Source: Clostridium gelidum | GTDB lineage: Bacteria; Bacillota; Clostridia; Clostridiales; Clostridiaceae | Assembly (NCBI RefSeq): GCF_019977655.1 | Contig: NZ_AP024849.1 | Coordinates: 4,683,001-4,747,000, forward strand | Length of the DNA stretch: 64,000 nt | Reading direction: 5' to 3' | Shown: positions 42,110 to 51,009 of the stretch, one piece after another | How the letters are laid out: every line of letters starts with the position of its first letter | Numbering within the stretch: the stretch's first letter is position 1 | Translations under genes and position numbers: made by a program | Notes under the pieces: generated by a model | What the model saw: only the letters and a program-made list of their open reading frames with translations | Database searches by the model: none | What the model was told of the DNA's origin: nothing

Positions 42110-43528
42110 CTATTGTACTTGGTTTTCTACTGGTGCGGCAACTGGATAAACTCCATTAAAGCATCCCATGCAGAATCCTTCTTTTCCTACGCAACTCTTA
42201 TAAACGCCTTCTTCACTTAAATATCCTAAATAATCTGCGCCAATCATATCTCTGATTTCTTCCACAGTATTATTAGCAGCAACAAGCTCACTTCTATAAG
42301 GTGTATCTATTCCAAAGTAACATGGATACTTAACACCTGGTGATGCAATTAAAAAGCTAATTTCTTTTACTCCTGCACGTCTTAGAGATTCAACTAAATG
42401 TTTTGAAGTAGTTCCTCTTACTATTGAATCATCAATAAGTATAACATTCTTGCCTTCCAAGTTTACCTTTAATGGATTTAATTTTACAGCAACTGCTCTC
42501 TCTCTTATTTCTTGAGATGGTGATATAAAAGTTCTTCCAACATATCTGTTTTTAATAAATCCAGTATCATAAGGTATTCCAGATGCCTTTGCATATCCTA
42601 TAGCTGCTGGTATTCCTGAATCTGGAACAGCAATAACTAGGTCAGCCTTTAATGGATGTTCCTTAAATAATTGTTCTCCAGCTTTTACTCTAGTTGTATG
42701 TACTTCAAGTCCATCAATTCTTGAGTCTGGTCTTGCAAAATATATATATTCGAAAGCACAAGTTTGACATTGAGTATTTTCAGAATATCTATATGAATGT
42801 ACGCCCTCTGCGTCTATTATAACTATTTCCCCTGGTTCTATATCTCTTATAAGTTCAGCGCCTATTGCATCTAATGCACAACTTTCTGAAGCTAATACAT
42901 ATCCTTCATCAATTTTACCAAGACAAAGTGGTCTAATTCCATGAGGATCTCTAGCTCCAATTAATTTGTCTTTTGACATAATAGTTAATGCAAATGATCC
43001 TCTAATAGCTGACATAGCATCAACTACTGCTTTTGCAAAACCTTTTTTTGCACTTCTTGCTATAAGACAAGAAATTACTTCTGAATCTGTTGAAGTATGA
43101 AAAATTTGTCCTCCATCTTCAAGCAATTCTTTTATTACATCAGCATTTACCAAGGTTCCGTTGTGAGCCATAGCTATTGGTCCCATTTTTGACATAGCTA
43201 ATATCGGTTGAGCATTTTCAATGCCTTTTCCTCCAGCAGTTGAATATCTTACATGGCCTATAGCTATATGACCCTTTAATTTTTGTAAATCATCTTGTTT
43301 AAATGCTTCTGTAATTAGACCTAAACCTTTATGTATGTCAATTTTTTCTCCATCCGCAACTGCTATTCCTGCACTTTCTTGTCCTCTGTGTTGAAGGGCA
43401 TAAAGTCCATAATAAGTCATAGATGCAACATCTATAGGATTATTGGCATAAACACCAAAAACTCCACACTCATCCTTAAATTTATCATTACTTGGATCCA
43501 TTATTAATTCAAAATTTGGATTATTCAT
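42110..43528 (-). CDS. purF: Amidophosphoribosyltransferase
   Basis: A 472-residue Ntn-hydrolase/phosphoribosyltransferase catalysing the first committed step of purine synthesis. A 20-residue propeptide precedes the nucleophile Cys21 (DECGVFGVYANN), as in the Bacillus-type enzyme. Cys residues in CQTCAFEYIYFARP, YPCYFGID and GFCMGCF match the iron-sulfur cluster ligands of that type. The PRPP-binding motif is VILIDDSIVRGTTS. ATG 43528 has AAAGGA eight bases upstream; the frame opens two codons earlier at GTG. Confidence 0.96.
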   Translation of the reverse strand: MNNPNFELIMDPSNDKFKDECGVFGVYANNPIDVASMTYYGLYALQHRGQESAGIAVADGEKIDIHKGLGLITEAFKQDDLQKLKGHIAIGHVRYSTAGGKGIENAQPILAMSKMGPIAMAHNGTLVNADVIKELLEDGGQIFHTSTDSEVISCLIARSAKKGFAKAVVDAMSAIRGSFALTIMSKDKLIGARDPHGIRPLCLGKIDEGYVLASESCALDAIGAELIRDIEPGEIVIIDAEGVHSYRYSENTQCQTCAFEYIYFARPDSRIDGLEVHTTRVKAGEQLFKEHPLKADLVIAVPDSGIPAAIGYAKASGIPYDTGFIKNRYVGRTFISPSQEIRERAVAVKLNPLKVNLEGKNVILIDDSIVRGTTSKHLVESLRRAGVKEISFLIASPGVKYPCYFGIDTPYRSELVAANNTVEEIRDMIGADYLGYLSEEGVYKSCVGKEGFCMGCFNGVYPVAAPVENQVQ

Positions 43529-43555
43529 CTGCACAATCCTTTCATCATTATTCAG

Positions 43556-43722
43556 TTAACAGTTGACAATTAAGGATGAAATCCGAAAGGGATTTCTAAA
43601 AATATTTTTTTCAAACTCTGAAAGAAAAGTAATGCTCCAAATTTTATATTTGGTTAGCAGAACTTTCTCTGTGAGTTTTGTTCCTCAATTGTTCCTTGTT
43701 AACTGTACATTGTTAACTGTTA
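43556..43722. repeat. R2 repeat between purF and purC
   Basis: Inverted ends of the CAGTTAACAGTTGACAATTA and TGTTAACTGTACATTGTTAA kind. The interior AAGGATGAAATCCGAAAGGG, TTTCTAAAAAT and CTCTGAAAG closely match the copy in the fab operon at 24004-24147 (read on the opposite strand). The right end abuts the purC stop codon (43720-43722). Confidence 0.78.
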
Positions 43723-44427
43723 TTTTGAGATTCTCTTTAATATTTCAATATAAGCATCTTTAACATTACCTAAATCTCTTCTGAATCTATCTTTATCTAA
43801 TTTTTCTCCAGTAGTCGCATCCCAGAATCTACAAGTATCTGGTGAAATTTCATCAGCTAAAACTATAGTTCCATCAGCCATTCTACCAAATTCAATTTTA
43901 AAATCAATTAAGTTAATATTTTGTGCTGCAAATACTTCTTTTAGTATATCATTTATTTTAGCTGTCATAGCTAAAAGTATATCTATTTCTTCAAAAGTTG
44001 CTGCTCCAATTGCTACAGCATGATAACTATTTATTAATGGATCTCCTAGTTCATCATCTTTGTAAGAGAATTCAAATACTGTAGTCTTAAGTTTATATCC
44101 TTCTTCAAGACCTAATCTTTTAGCCATACTACCAGCTGCTACATTTCTTACTATTACTTCAAGTGGTACTATTTCAACCTTTTTACATAATTGTTCTCTC
44201 TCGTTAAGCTTTTTAATAAAATGAGTCTTTACACCTTTTTTTTCTAAAAGTTCAAACAAAATTGAAGTGATTTCATTATTCATAACACCTTTGTCTTCAA
44301 TTTGACCCTTCTTTTCTCCATTAAATGCTGTTGCATCATCTTTGTAATATACAATTACTTCATCAGCCTTCTCTGTAGCGTAAATCTTCTTTGCTTTTCC
44401 CTCATATAACATTTCTAATTTTTCCAT
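43720..44427 (-). CDS. purC: Phosphoribosylaminoimidazole-succinocarboxamide synthase
   Basis: A 235-residue SAICAR synthetase adding aspartate to CAIR with ATP. The N-terminus KLEMLYEGKAKKIYATE, VEVI-type VPLEVIVRNVAAGS, LIDFKIEFGR and ADEISPDTCRFWD are diagnostic. The start codon shares a base with the purE stop codon. The stop codon lies at the edge of an R2 repeat. Confidence 0.97.
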   Translation of the reverse strand: MEKLEMLYEGKAKKIYATEKADEVIVYYKDDATAFNGEKKGQIEDKGVMNNEITSILFELLEKKGVKTHFIKKLNEREQLCKKVEIVPLEVIVRNVAAGSMAKRLGLEEGYKLKTTVFEFSYKDDELGDPLINSYHAVAIGAATFEEIDILLAMTAKINDILKEVFAAQNINLIDFKIEFGRMADGTIVLADEISPDTCRFWDATTGEKLDKDRFRRDLGNVKDAYIEILKRISK

Positions 44428-44906
44428 TATAAATCTACTCCTTCTGCATTATCTTCAATAAATTTTTTCTTCATATCTATTCTAAATTGTTTTAATTTGT
44501 TTTTTAACTCTTCATTATTAACTGATAACATTTGAACTGCTAACATTCCTGCATTGTAACTGTTATTAATTCCAACAGTTGCAACTGGAATTGACTTTGG
44601 CATTTGTACTATAGAATATAATGCATCAACACCTTCAAGCGCAGCTTTAACTGGAACTCCTATTACAGGAAGTATTGTCTTTGACGCTATAACTCCTGGC
44701 AAATGTGCAGCTAAACCTGCTCCAGCAATTATAACTTGACATCCTTGTGCTTCAATTTCTTGAAGCGTTTCTTCTAATTTTTCTGGTACTCTATGAGCTG
44801 AAAGTACAAACGCTTTATATTCTATTCCAAATTCTTTTAAAGCATTTGCAGCACCTCTCATAACTTCTGTATCAGACTTACTTCCAAAAAATATTCCTAC
44901 TTGCAT
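44427..44906 (-). CDS. purE: N5-carboxyaminoimidazole ribonucleotide mutase (class I PurE)
   Basis: A 159-residue octameric enzyme converting N5-CAIR to CAIR. GSKSDTEVM, the His in SAHRVPEKL and GAGLAAHLPGVIAS are the class I motifs. A class I enzyme normally needs PurK to make N5-CAIR; no purK is in this operon, so PurK must be elsewhere or bicarbonate chemistry suffices. An 8-bp microsatellite begins 79 bases upstream of its start. Confidence 0.95.
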   Translation of the reverse strand: MQVGIFFGSKSDTEVMRGAANALKEFGIEYKAFVLSAHRVPEKLEETLQEIEAQGCQVIIAGAGLAAHLPGVIASKTILPVIGVPVKAALEGVDALYSIVQMPKSIPVATVGINNSYNAGMLAVQMLSVNNEELKNKLKQFRIDMKKKFIEDNAEGVDL

Positions 44907-44984
44907 AAAGACCCCCTATTTATTTATAAGATTATATCTAAACCCGCATTTTTGGCGCATATTCTGAAGAATATATATGGTAAT

Positions 44985-45060
44985 ATTCTTAAATTCTTAA
45001 ATTCTTAAATTCTTAAATTCTTAAATTCTTAAATTCTTAAATTCTTAAATTCTTAAATTC
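44985..45060. repeat. 8-bp microsatellite, 9.5 perfect units
   Basis: The octamer ATTCTTAA is repeated nine times plus a half unit (76 bp) without a single mismatch. It lies in the purL-purE gap, at the end of a region resembling R2. Perfect octamer arrays of this length can change copy number by slippage. Confidence 0.95.
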
Positions 45061-45137
45061 TGGACATTTTACCCTTCTAAACAGTCAAGCGCCAAGAGTC
45101 ACATCCAACATTCATCCTTAACTCTTAACTCTTAACT
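45061..45137. repeat. R2-like segment at the purL 3' end
   Basis: On the minus strand it begins AGTTAAGAGTTAAGAGTTAA then GGATGAATG, matching the AATTAAGGATGAAAT start of the R2 copies, and continues to the octamer array at 44985. The purL stop codon TAA (45132-45134) is formed by the first AGTTAAG unit. Together with the array it would be a third, strongly altered R2 copy. Confidence 0.55.
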
Positions 45138-48100
45138 GAAATAATTAACTCCTGCCTTGAATATTTTTTGATCAAAGTCTCCTGGAATATTTCTATATAA
45201 GTCTTCTCCAATTCTTTCACTATGAGCCATCTTACCTAGAACTCTTCCATCTGGACTTGTTATACCTTCAATTCCATACATTGAACCATTTGGATTAAAT
45301 GGCATATCTAAAGAAATATTTCCTTCTAGATCAACATATTGAGTTGCAACTTGACCATTTTTAATTAATTCCTTAATTAAGTTTTTAGGAGCTACAAATC
45401 TTCCTTCACCATGTGAAATTGCAACTGAATGTATATCTCCTACATTAACTTCATTAAACCAAGGTGATTTATTTGAAACTACCTTTGTGTTTATAATTGA
45501 AGACATATGTCTATTTATATTATTATAAGTTAATGTTGCCATATCTTCTTTTATATCAACTATTTCTCCGTATGGCACTAATCCTAATTTGATTAATGCT
45601 TGGAAGCCGTTACAAATACCAATTGCGAGTCCATCTCTATTATTAAGTAATTCCATTACGCTATTCATTATCTTTTCATTTCTAAGAGCATTCGCAATAA
45701 ACTTACCAGAACCATCTGGCTCATCCCCTGCTGAGAAACCTCCTGGAATCATAAGAATTTGAGATTTGCTTATTTCATTTGCAAGTCTTTCTATTGATTC
45801 ATTAAGTGCTTCTTTAGTTATATTTCTAAATACAACTTGAGTTACTTCTGCTCCTTCTTTCTCAAAGGCTCTAGCACAATCATATTCACAATTGTTTCCT
45901 GGGAATACTGGAATTACAACTCTTGGCTTAGCTATTTTAAGCTTAGGAGAAAGCACACATTTATGATCATACAAAACTGTTTCTATTTTTTCTTTAACAT
46001 CTGTAGTTTTAATCTTGAATACTGAAAGTAATTTTTTCTCATAAGTTTTTTCTAAATCTTCAACTTTTAAGTTGAAATCATATTCTTTACTTACTATAGC
46101 TGCAGAATCTATTGTCTTACCAACCATTTTGTAAAGACAATTCTTAAATTCTTCTTCTATATTAATACCCTTTTTAACTTCTAATATTATAGTTCCATAG
46201 TTGAAAGCAAATAATTCATCTTTTGTTAAGTTCTCAAATTCTATACCAATTCTATTTCCAAGTGCCATTTTAGTAAGAGCTTCTGAAACTCCTCCAAATT
46301 TAATAGCTGATGCAGAAATTACTTTTTTATCTTGTATTAATGTATACAGAACATCTAAATTCTTTTTAAGCTTATCTATGTTTATAGTTCCATCTTCTAA
46401 CTTTTCAGTTTGTAATAAAACTAAACTTGAGCCTATCTTTTTAAATTCTGGTGATATTATATTTTTAGCTTTTTCAACTCCTACGGCGAAAGATACAAGT
46501 GTTGGAGGTACATCTAAATCTCCAAAACTTCCTGACATTGAATCTTTACCACCAATTGCTGGAATCTCAAATGCCATTTGTGCGTTATATGCACCAAGTA
46601 ATGCTGCAAATGGTTTACCCCATCTTGAAGCATCTGTACCTAATCTTTCAAAATATTCTTGAAAAGTTAATCTAGCACGTCTATAATCTCCACCCATAGC
46701 TACAAGCTTTGTAATACTTTCAATTACTGAATAATATGCCATATGATATGGACTCCAAGTACCAAGTTCTGGATTAAATCCAAAAGTCATCAAAGTTGCA
46801 TCTTTGCTTTCACCATGAAGTACTGGAATTTTAGCTGCCATACCTTCTGCTGGAGTTTTTGCATACTTACCACCGAATGGCATAAGTACTGTTCCACCGC
46901 CAATTGTTGCATCAAATCTTTCTGCTAATCCTTGCTTAGATGATACATTTAATTTCTTTAAGTTATTTATCCATTCTTCTTTAACATTTATATCTGCTAC
47001 TGTATATGGATAATCACTTGGTGCTTTAACTGTAACGTTTGTTTTTTGAGTAGCTCCATTTGTATCTAAGAAAGTTCTCTTTAAATCAACAATATTCTTA
47101 CCTCTCCAGAATAACCTTAATTTATCTGTATCAGTAACATTAGCTACTAAATTAGCTTCTAAATTCTCTTCATTACAAAGTCTTATAAATTCATCTGCAT
47201 TTTCTTTTGTTACCACAACTGCCATTCTTTCTTGTGATTCTGAAACTGCAAGTTCTGTTCCATCTAATCCATCATATTTCTTAGGAACCTTATCTAAATC
47301 TATATCTAAACCTCTGCAAAGTTCTCCAATTGCTACTGAAACTCCACCAGCACCAAAATCATTACATCTTTTAATCATTTTTGCTACTGTTGCATTTCTA
47401 AATAATCTTTGAATTTTTCTTTCAGTAGGTGCATTTCCCTTTTGAACTTCTGCTCCACATTCATTAATTGAATCTACTGTATGTTCCTTAGATGAACCTG
47501 TAGCTCCACCAACACCATCTCTTCCAGTTCTACCACCAAGTAATATTATTACATCTCCAAGAACCGGCTCTTCTCTTACAACATTTTCTTTTGGTGCTGC
47601 TGCTATAACTGCTCCAACTTCCATTCTCTTAGCTGCATAATTGGGATGATATACTTCTTCAACTTGACCTGTTGCAAGACCAATTTGATTTCCATATGAA
47701 CTATATCCATGAGCTGCTCCAAGTACTATTTTTCTTTGAGGAAGTTTACCTTCTAATGTATCTTCAATTGCAACTGTTGGATCTGCTGCGCCTGTAACTC
47801 TCATTGCTTGATATACATAAGTTCTTCCTGAAAGTGGATCTCTTATAGCTCCGCCAAGACAAGTTGCTGCTCCACCAAAAGGTTCAATTTCTGTTGGATG
47901 ATTATGAGTTTCGTTTTTAAACATTACTAAATAATCTTCCATGCCCTTATCTGTTTCAATTTTCACATTAATTGAACAAGCATTAATTTCTTCAGAAATG
48001 TCTAAATCCTCAAGCTTTCCTCTTTTTCTAAGTTCTTTCATAGCAATTACTGCCATATCCATAAGAGTTTTGCTCTTTTCTTTTTCCCCATAAACATATT

Positions 48101-48878
48101 CTCTTGATTTTATGTATCCTTCATAACTTGCTTTTATAGGTTTTGTATACTTGTTATCTTCTATTTGAACATCTTCTAATATTGTAGAAAATGTTGTATG
48201 TCTACAGTGATCTGACCAATATGTATCTATAACTTTAATTTCAGTTATACTTGGATCTCTCTTTTCTTCTTTAAAATAATCTTGAATCATAAGAAGATCG
48301 TCGCTGCTCATAGCTAAACCTTGTTCACTATGAAATTCTTTTAATTGTTCTAAAGTCTTTTGGGTAAATTCATCTAAGATTTGAACATCTTTAGGTATGT
48401 TTGAAAGTGATGATAAATCTTTGCTATTTATATCAACTTCTCTTGAATCGACTGGATTAATATAATAATTCTTAATTTTTTCAATATCATTTTGTGATAA
48501 CTTTCCTTTTAATATAACTATTTTAGCTGATTTTATTTCTACCTTATCTTCAGCAGTTAATAGTGCTAAACACTCTGATGCTGAATCTGCTCTTTGGTCA
48601 TATTGACCTGGTAAAAATTCTACGCCAAACGCTACTTCTCCTTGATTCATTGATAATTCTGATTCGTAAACTACGTCTACTGTTGCTTCAGAAAAAATTG
48701 TATGTAATGCCTTTTTATAATATTCTTCAGATATATCCGCAATAACATATTTATTAACAAGTCTTACCTCATCTAAATTTGCTACTCCTAGATTGTCTCT
48801 AAAATCATTTAATAAACTTTTAGCTTCTACATTAAATCCTTTTTTCTTTTCAACGAATACGCTTCTAATATCTAACAT
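45132..48878 (-). CDS. purL: Phosphoribosylformylglycinamidine synthase, single-chain
   Basis: A 1248-residue single-chain FGAM synthase with an N-terminal PurS-like domain, two ATP-binding AIRS-type halves (HNHPTEIEPFGGAATCLGG, GGRTGRDGVGGATGSS, and GGKDSMSGSFGD in the second half) and a C-terminal glutaminase domain (FPGNNCEYDCARAFE, GGFSAGDEPDGSG, nucleophile Cys in IGICNGFQALIKLG). No separate purQ or purS is therefore needed. ATG 48878 has GGAGGAATTAAG just upstream; the frame is open 18 codons further. It is the first gene of the purine operon, and its last codons (FS, stop) run into a repeat. Confidence 0.96.
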   Translation of the reverse strand: MLDIRSVFVEKKKGFNVEAKSLLNDFRDNLGVANLDEVRLVNKYVIADISEEYYKKALHTIFSEATVDVVYESELSMNQGEVAFGVEFLPGQYDQRADSASECLALLTAEDKVEIKSAKIVILKGKLSQNDIEKIKNYYINPVDSREVDINSKDLSSLSNIPKDVQILDEFTQKTLEQLKEFHSEQGLAMSSDDLLMIQDYFKEEKRDPSITEIKVIDTYWSDHCRHTTFSTILEDVQIEDNKYTKPIKASYEGYIKSREYVYGEKEKSKTLMDMAVIAMKELRKRGKLEDLDISEEINACSINVKIETDKGMEDYLVMFKNETHNHPTEIEPFGGAATCLGGAIRDPLSGRTYVYQAMRVTGAADPTVAIEDTLEGKLPQRKIVLGAAHGYSSYGNQIGLATGQVEEVYHPNYAAKRMEVGAVIAAAPKENVVREEPVLGDVIILLGGRTGRDGVGGATGSSKEHTVDSINECGAEVQKGNAPTERKIQRLFRNATVAKMIKRCNDFGAGGVSVAIGELCRGLDIDLDKVPKKYDGLDGTELAVSESQERMAVVVTKENADEFIRLCNEENLEANLVANVTDTDKLRLFWRGKNIVDLKRTFLDTNGATQKTNVTVKAPSDYPYTVADINVKEEWINNLKKLNVSSKQGLAERFDATIGGGTVLMPFGGKYAKTPAEGMAAKIPVLHGESKDATLMTFGFNPELGTWSPYHMAYYSVIESITKLVAMGGDYRRARLTFQEYFERLGTDASRWGKPFAALLGAYNAQMAFEIPAIGGKDSMSGSFGDLDVPPTLVSFAVGVEKAKNIISPEFKKIGSSLVLLQTEKLEDGTINIDKLKKNLDVLYTLIQDKKVISASAIKFGGVSEALTKMALGNRIGIEFENLTKDELFAFNYGTIILEVKKGINIEEEFKNCLYKMVGKTIDSAAIVSKEYDFNLKVEDLEKTYEKKLLSVFKIKTTDVKEKIETVLYDHKCVLSPKLKIAKPRVVIPVFPGNNCEYDCARAFEKEGAEVTQVVFRNITKEALNESIERLANEISKSQILMIPGGFSAGDEPDGSGKFIANALRNEKIMNSVMELLNNRDGLAIGICNGFQALIKLGLVPYGEIVDIKEDMATLTYNNINRHMSSIINTKVVSNKSPWFNEVNVGDIHSVAISHGEGRFVAPKNLIKELIKNGQVATQYVDLEGNISLDMPFNPNGSMYGIEGITSPDGRVLGKMAHSERIGEDLYRNIPGDFDQKIFKAGVNYFS

Positions 48879-49342
48879 CTTAATTCCTCCAAAAAATATT
48901 ATGAGATTTAGCTTAATCACCACTTTTTTCAATGGCGAATGTTTTCTAACAGTACTCTATTAACTTTCGTATCTATACTCTAAGATTATCATCTAACACG
49001 TATGATGTCAACTTTTATTGTGTTAATTTTTCATTTAATTTGTGTTTTTCCGAATTATGTAGTGATTGTTTGCTTTTATAATTCGTCTTATTTTTTATTC
49101 ACAAAAACTAAGATTCCTAATATAAGCAAAAGTTCAGCTTATGCTAGACATCTTAGTTTGTATTTATTAAAGAAATAATATACTCATAACATCACAATGA
49201 GAATAGGTTATTTAGTTCTACCAAAAATATTTCTTAATATTTATGAACAGCAATATATGATTTATCAACAGTCTGCACCAAGATTATTGCCATAAAAACT
49301 TTACATGAATGTTGGTTTTAAATCCAAAGAAAAATATTACAA
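48879..49342 (-). other. Upstream region of the pur operon
   Basis: About 460 bp without a gene. The minus strand has TTGACA (complement of 49006-49011) with GATAAT 15 bp away (complement of 48985-48990) as a possible promoter for purL, and two purine-box-like motifs further upstream. No purine riboswitch consensus was found. 49095-49340 is AT-rich with nothing else recognised. Confidence 0.5.
49046..49089 (-). promoter_or_regulatory. Pair of inverted PurR-box-like motifs
   Basis: TTTTCCGAATTAT (to 49058) and, inverted, ATAATTCGTCTT (from 49078) share the CGAATTAT core and face each other across 19 bp. Bacillus-type PurR binds paired AWWWCCGAACWWT boxes in inverted orientation with a similar gap. 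The core differs (CGAATTAT instead of CGAACWWT), so the assignment is tentative. They lie about 170 bases upstream of purL. Confidence 0.4.
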
Positions 49343-49344
49343 GC

Positions 49345-49378
49345 AAAAAAGGTCATAAGATTGCTCTTATGACCTTAT
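49345..49378 (-). terminator. Terminator after the zinc-ribbon remnant
   Basis: AAGGTCATAAGA (49349-49360) pairs with TCTTATGACCTT (49365-49376); a six-base T-run follows on the minus strand. Confidence 0.85.
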
Positions 49379-49384
49379 TGTTTA

Positions 49385-49474
49385 CTATCTGTCGTAGTTT
49401 CTTTGTTGTTTTCTAGCTCTTCTACAATCTAGACATCTAACTGGATCATTATCCAATCCTTTTTCCTTGCAGAA
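49385..49474 (-). pseudogene. 3' remnant of a zinc-ribbon protein gene
   Basis: The minus strand encodes FCKEKGLDNDPVRCLDCRRA followed by RKQQRNYDR and a stop. This is the second half of the short clostridial zinc-ribbon proteins that carry two CxxC pairs and an RARKQQR tail. A TAA codon lies two codons before the Phe and no start or first CxxC pair is found upstream, so the 5' half is gone. Its terminator survives. Confidence 0.65.
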
Positions 49475-49507
49475 TCCTTACATACAAATTAGAACTTTTC
49501 AAAATAC

Positions 49508-50191
49508 CTATTCTTCAAAAATTAAACCCTCTTGAAGTTTCCCTGCATTCATAGAAACTATTCTATCAGCTACATTTTTAGCAAAATCCATATCGTGTGT
49601 TATAATCATCATACTCATACCTTTTACACTTAAACTCTTTATTAAATTTGCAACCTCTCCAGTAAGTCCTGGATCTAATGCAGAAGTTGGTTCATCAAAA
49701 CACATAATTTTAGGTTCTAATACTAATGCCCTACCAATAGCAACTCTTTGTTTTTGTCCACCCGATAACTCAAAAGGATAATTATCCTTTTTTTCTAATA
49801 AATCTAAAAATCCAAGAGTTTCTTCTGCTTTTTTAATTGCATCTTCTTTTTTCCATCCAAATACTCTTTGTGGTGCTTCAATTAAATTCTCTAAAACAGT
49901 CATATGTGGAAACAAGTTAAAATTTTGAAATACCAATCCTATATCTTTTCTTATTTCTTTGAGGTTTTTTTTATCTACATACTTGCCATCCTTACATAGA
50001 ATTTTTCCGTTTATTTCTATATCGCCTTCATCACAATGTTCTAATGCATTTACGCATCTAAGTAATGTAGTTTTTCCGCCTCCAGAATGACCTACAACAA
50101 CTAATATTTCACCTTGTTTTATTTCAAGATTAACACCTTTCAAAACTTCTGTACTTCCAAATTTCTTTTTTATATTATTAACTTTAAGCAT
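49508..50191 (-). CDS. Polar amino-acid ABC transporter ATP-binding protein
   Basis: A 227-residue ATPase of the GlnQ/HisP group. Walker A is GHSGGGKTT (the usual Pro-Ser of GPSGSGKST is replaced), Q-loop FQNFNLFPHMTVLEN, signature LSGGQKQRVAIGRAL, Walker B IMCFDEPTSALDP and H-loop IITHD. ATG 50191 has GGAGGAATTTAT upstream. It works with the permease and binding protein encoded upstream, separated from the permease gene by a short R1 repeat. Confidence 0.92.
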   Translation of the reverse strand: MLKVNNIKKKFGSTEVLKGVNLEIKQGEILVVVGHSGGGKTTLLRCVNALEHCDEGDIEINGKILCKDGKYVDKKNLKEIRKDIGLVFQNFNLFPHMTVLENLIEAPQRVFGWKKEDAIKKAEETLGFLDLLEKKDNYPFELSGGQKQRVAIGRALVLEPKIMCFDEPTSALDPGLTGEVANLIKSLSVKGMSMMIITHDMDFAKNVADRIVSMNAGKLQEGLIFEE

Positions 50192-50207
50192 ATAAATTCC
50201 TCCACTT

Positions 50208-50275
50208 AGGCGCATACAATAATATAACAAACCAAATGTAAGTATACTGATCTGTTATTTTTTGAATGTGCTTAC
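50208..50275. repeat. Short R1-type element between permease and ATPase genes
   Basis: The left end AGGCGCATACAATAATATAA and the complement of the right end, TAAGCACATTCAAAAAATAA, are R1 termini only about 65 bp apart. The right end provides the TAA stop codon of the permease gene (50272-50274). Confidence 0.65.
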
Positions 50276-50919
50276 TTATAATAGTCATATTTTTCTTCAA
50301 TTTTCTTTAATACTTGAGTGAAAATTGCTATTACAATTAAGTATACAACTCCAACTATTAAAAGTGGCATTAATGAAACATCTCTATTGGCAGCCATTTT
50401 TCCTATCTTTAGCATTTCATCTAATCCCAATACATAAACCAAAGAAGTATCCTTCACTAAAGTTGTTATCTCATTTGCAACTGGTGGAATAACTCTTTTA
50501 AATGCTTGTGGAAGTATAATTCTAAAAAATATATTTTTTGAACTTAAGCCTAAAACTTGAGCGCCTTCAACTTGTCCATCATCAATAGACATTATTCCCG
50601 ATCTAAATATTTCACCAAAATAAGCTGCATAATTTAAAGTAAATGCAAAAATTGCAGCTGGAAACCTATCAAAGGTTATACCCACTATAGGCAAACCAAA
50701 AAATATTACAATAATTTGTAACAATAGAGGAGTCCCTCTCATTATAAGAACATATAGCCCACTTATTTCTCTTAGTATTAGAGATTTAGATGTTCTCATC
50801 ACAGCAACTACTATTCCAAGGGGAATAGATAATATTAACGTAAGTGCAAAAATTTCTAATGTGACTTTAAGCCCCTCTAGTACTTGAGGCATTATTTCTA
50901 AAATATAAGTCAAGGTCAT
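50272..50919 (-). CDS. Polar amino-acid ABC transporter permease
   Basis: A permease of about 215 residues of the HisM/GlnP group with about five membrane segments. The EAA loop (VEGAQVLGLSSKNIFFRIILPQA) contacts the ATPase, and LYVLIMRGTPLLLQI is a family signature. ATG 50919 lies only two bases after AGGAGG, which is tight; an in-frame TTG five bases further or the frame opening at 50958 are alternatives. The stop codon is formed by the end of an R1 repeat. Confidence 0.9.
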   Translation of the reverse strand: MTLTYILEIMPQVLEGLKVTLEIFALTLILSIPLGIVVAVMRTSKSLILREISGLYVLIMRGTPLLLQIIVIFFGLPIVGITFDRFPAAIFAFTLNYAAYFGEIFRSGIMSIDDGQVEGAQVLGLSSKNIFFRIILPQAFKRVIPPVANEITTLVKDTSLVYVLGLDEMLKIGKMAANRDVSLMPLLIVGVVYLIVIAIFTQVLKKIEEKYDYYK

Positions 50920-51009
50920 TTCCTCCTCTTTATGGTTTCCATCATTAGTCATATTCAAAATTGCATTAAAAATATTCTATCTAATTAACATTCAAAAAAT
51001 ATAAATTTT

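Noticed and set aside
44985..45060. Possible CRISPR or iteron origin
   Set aside because: It is a continuous 8-bp microsatellite without spacers, replication genes or DnaA boxes.
48879..49343. Purine (guanine/adenine) riboswitch upstream of purL
   Set aside because: The conserved purine-aptamer core and paired loop sequences were not found on the minus strand.
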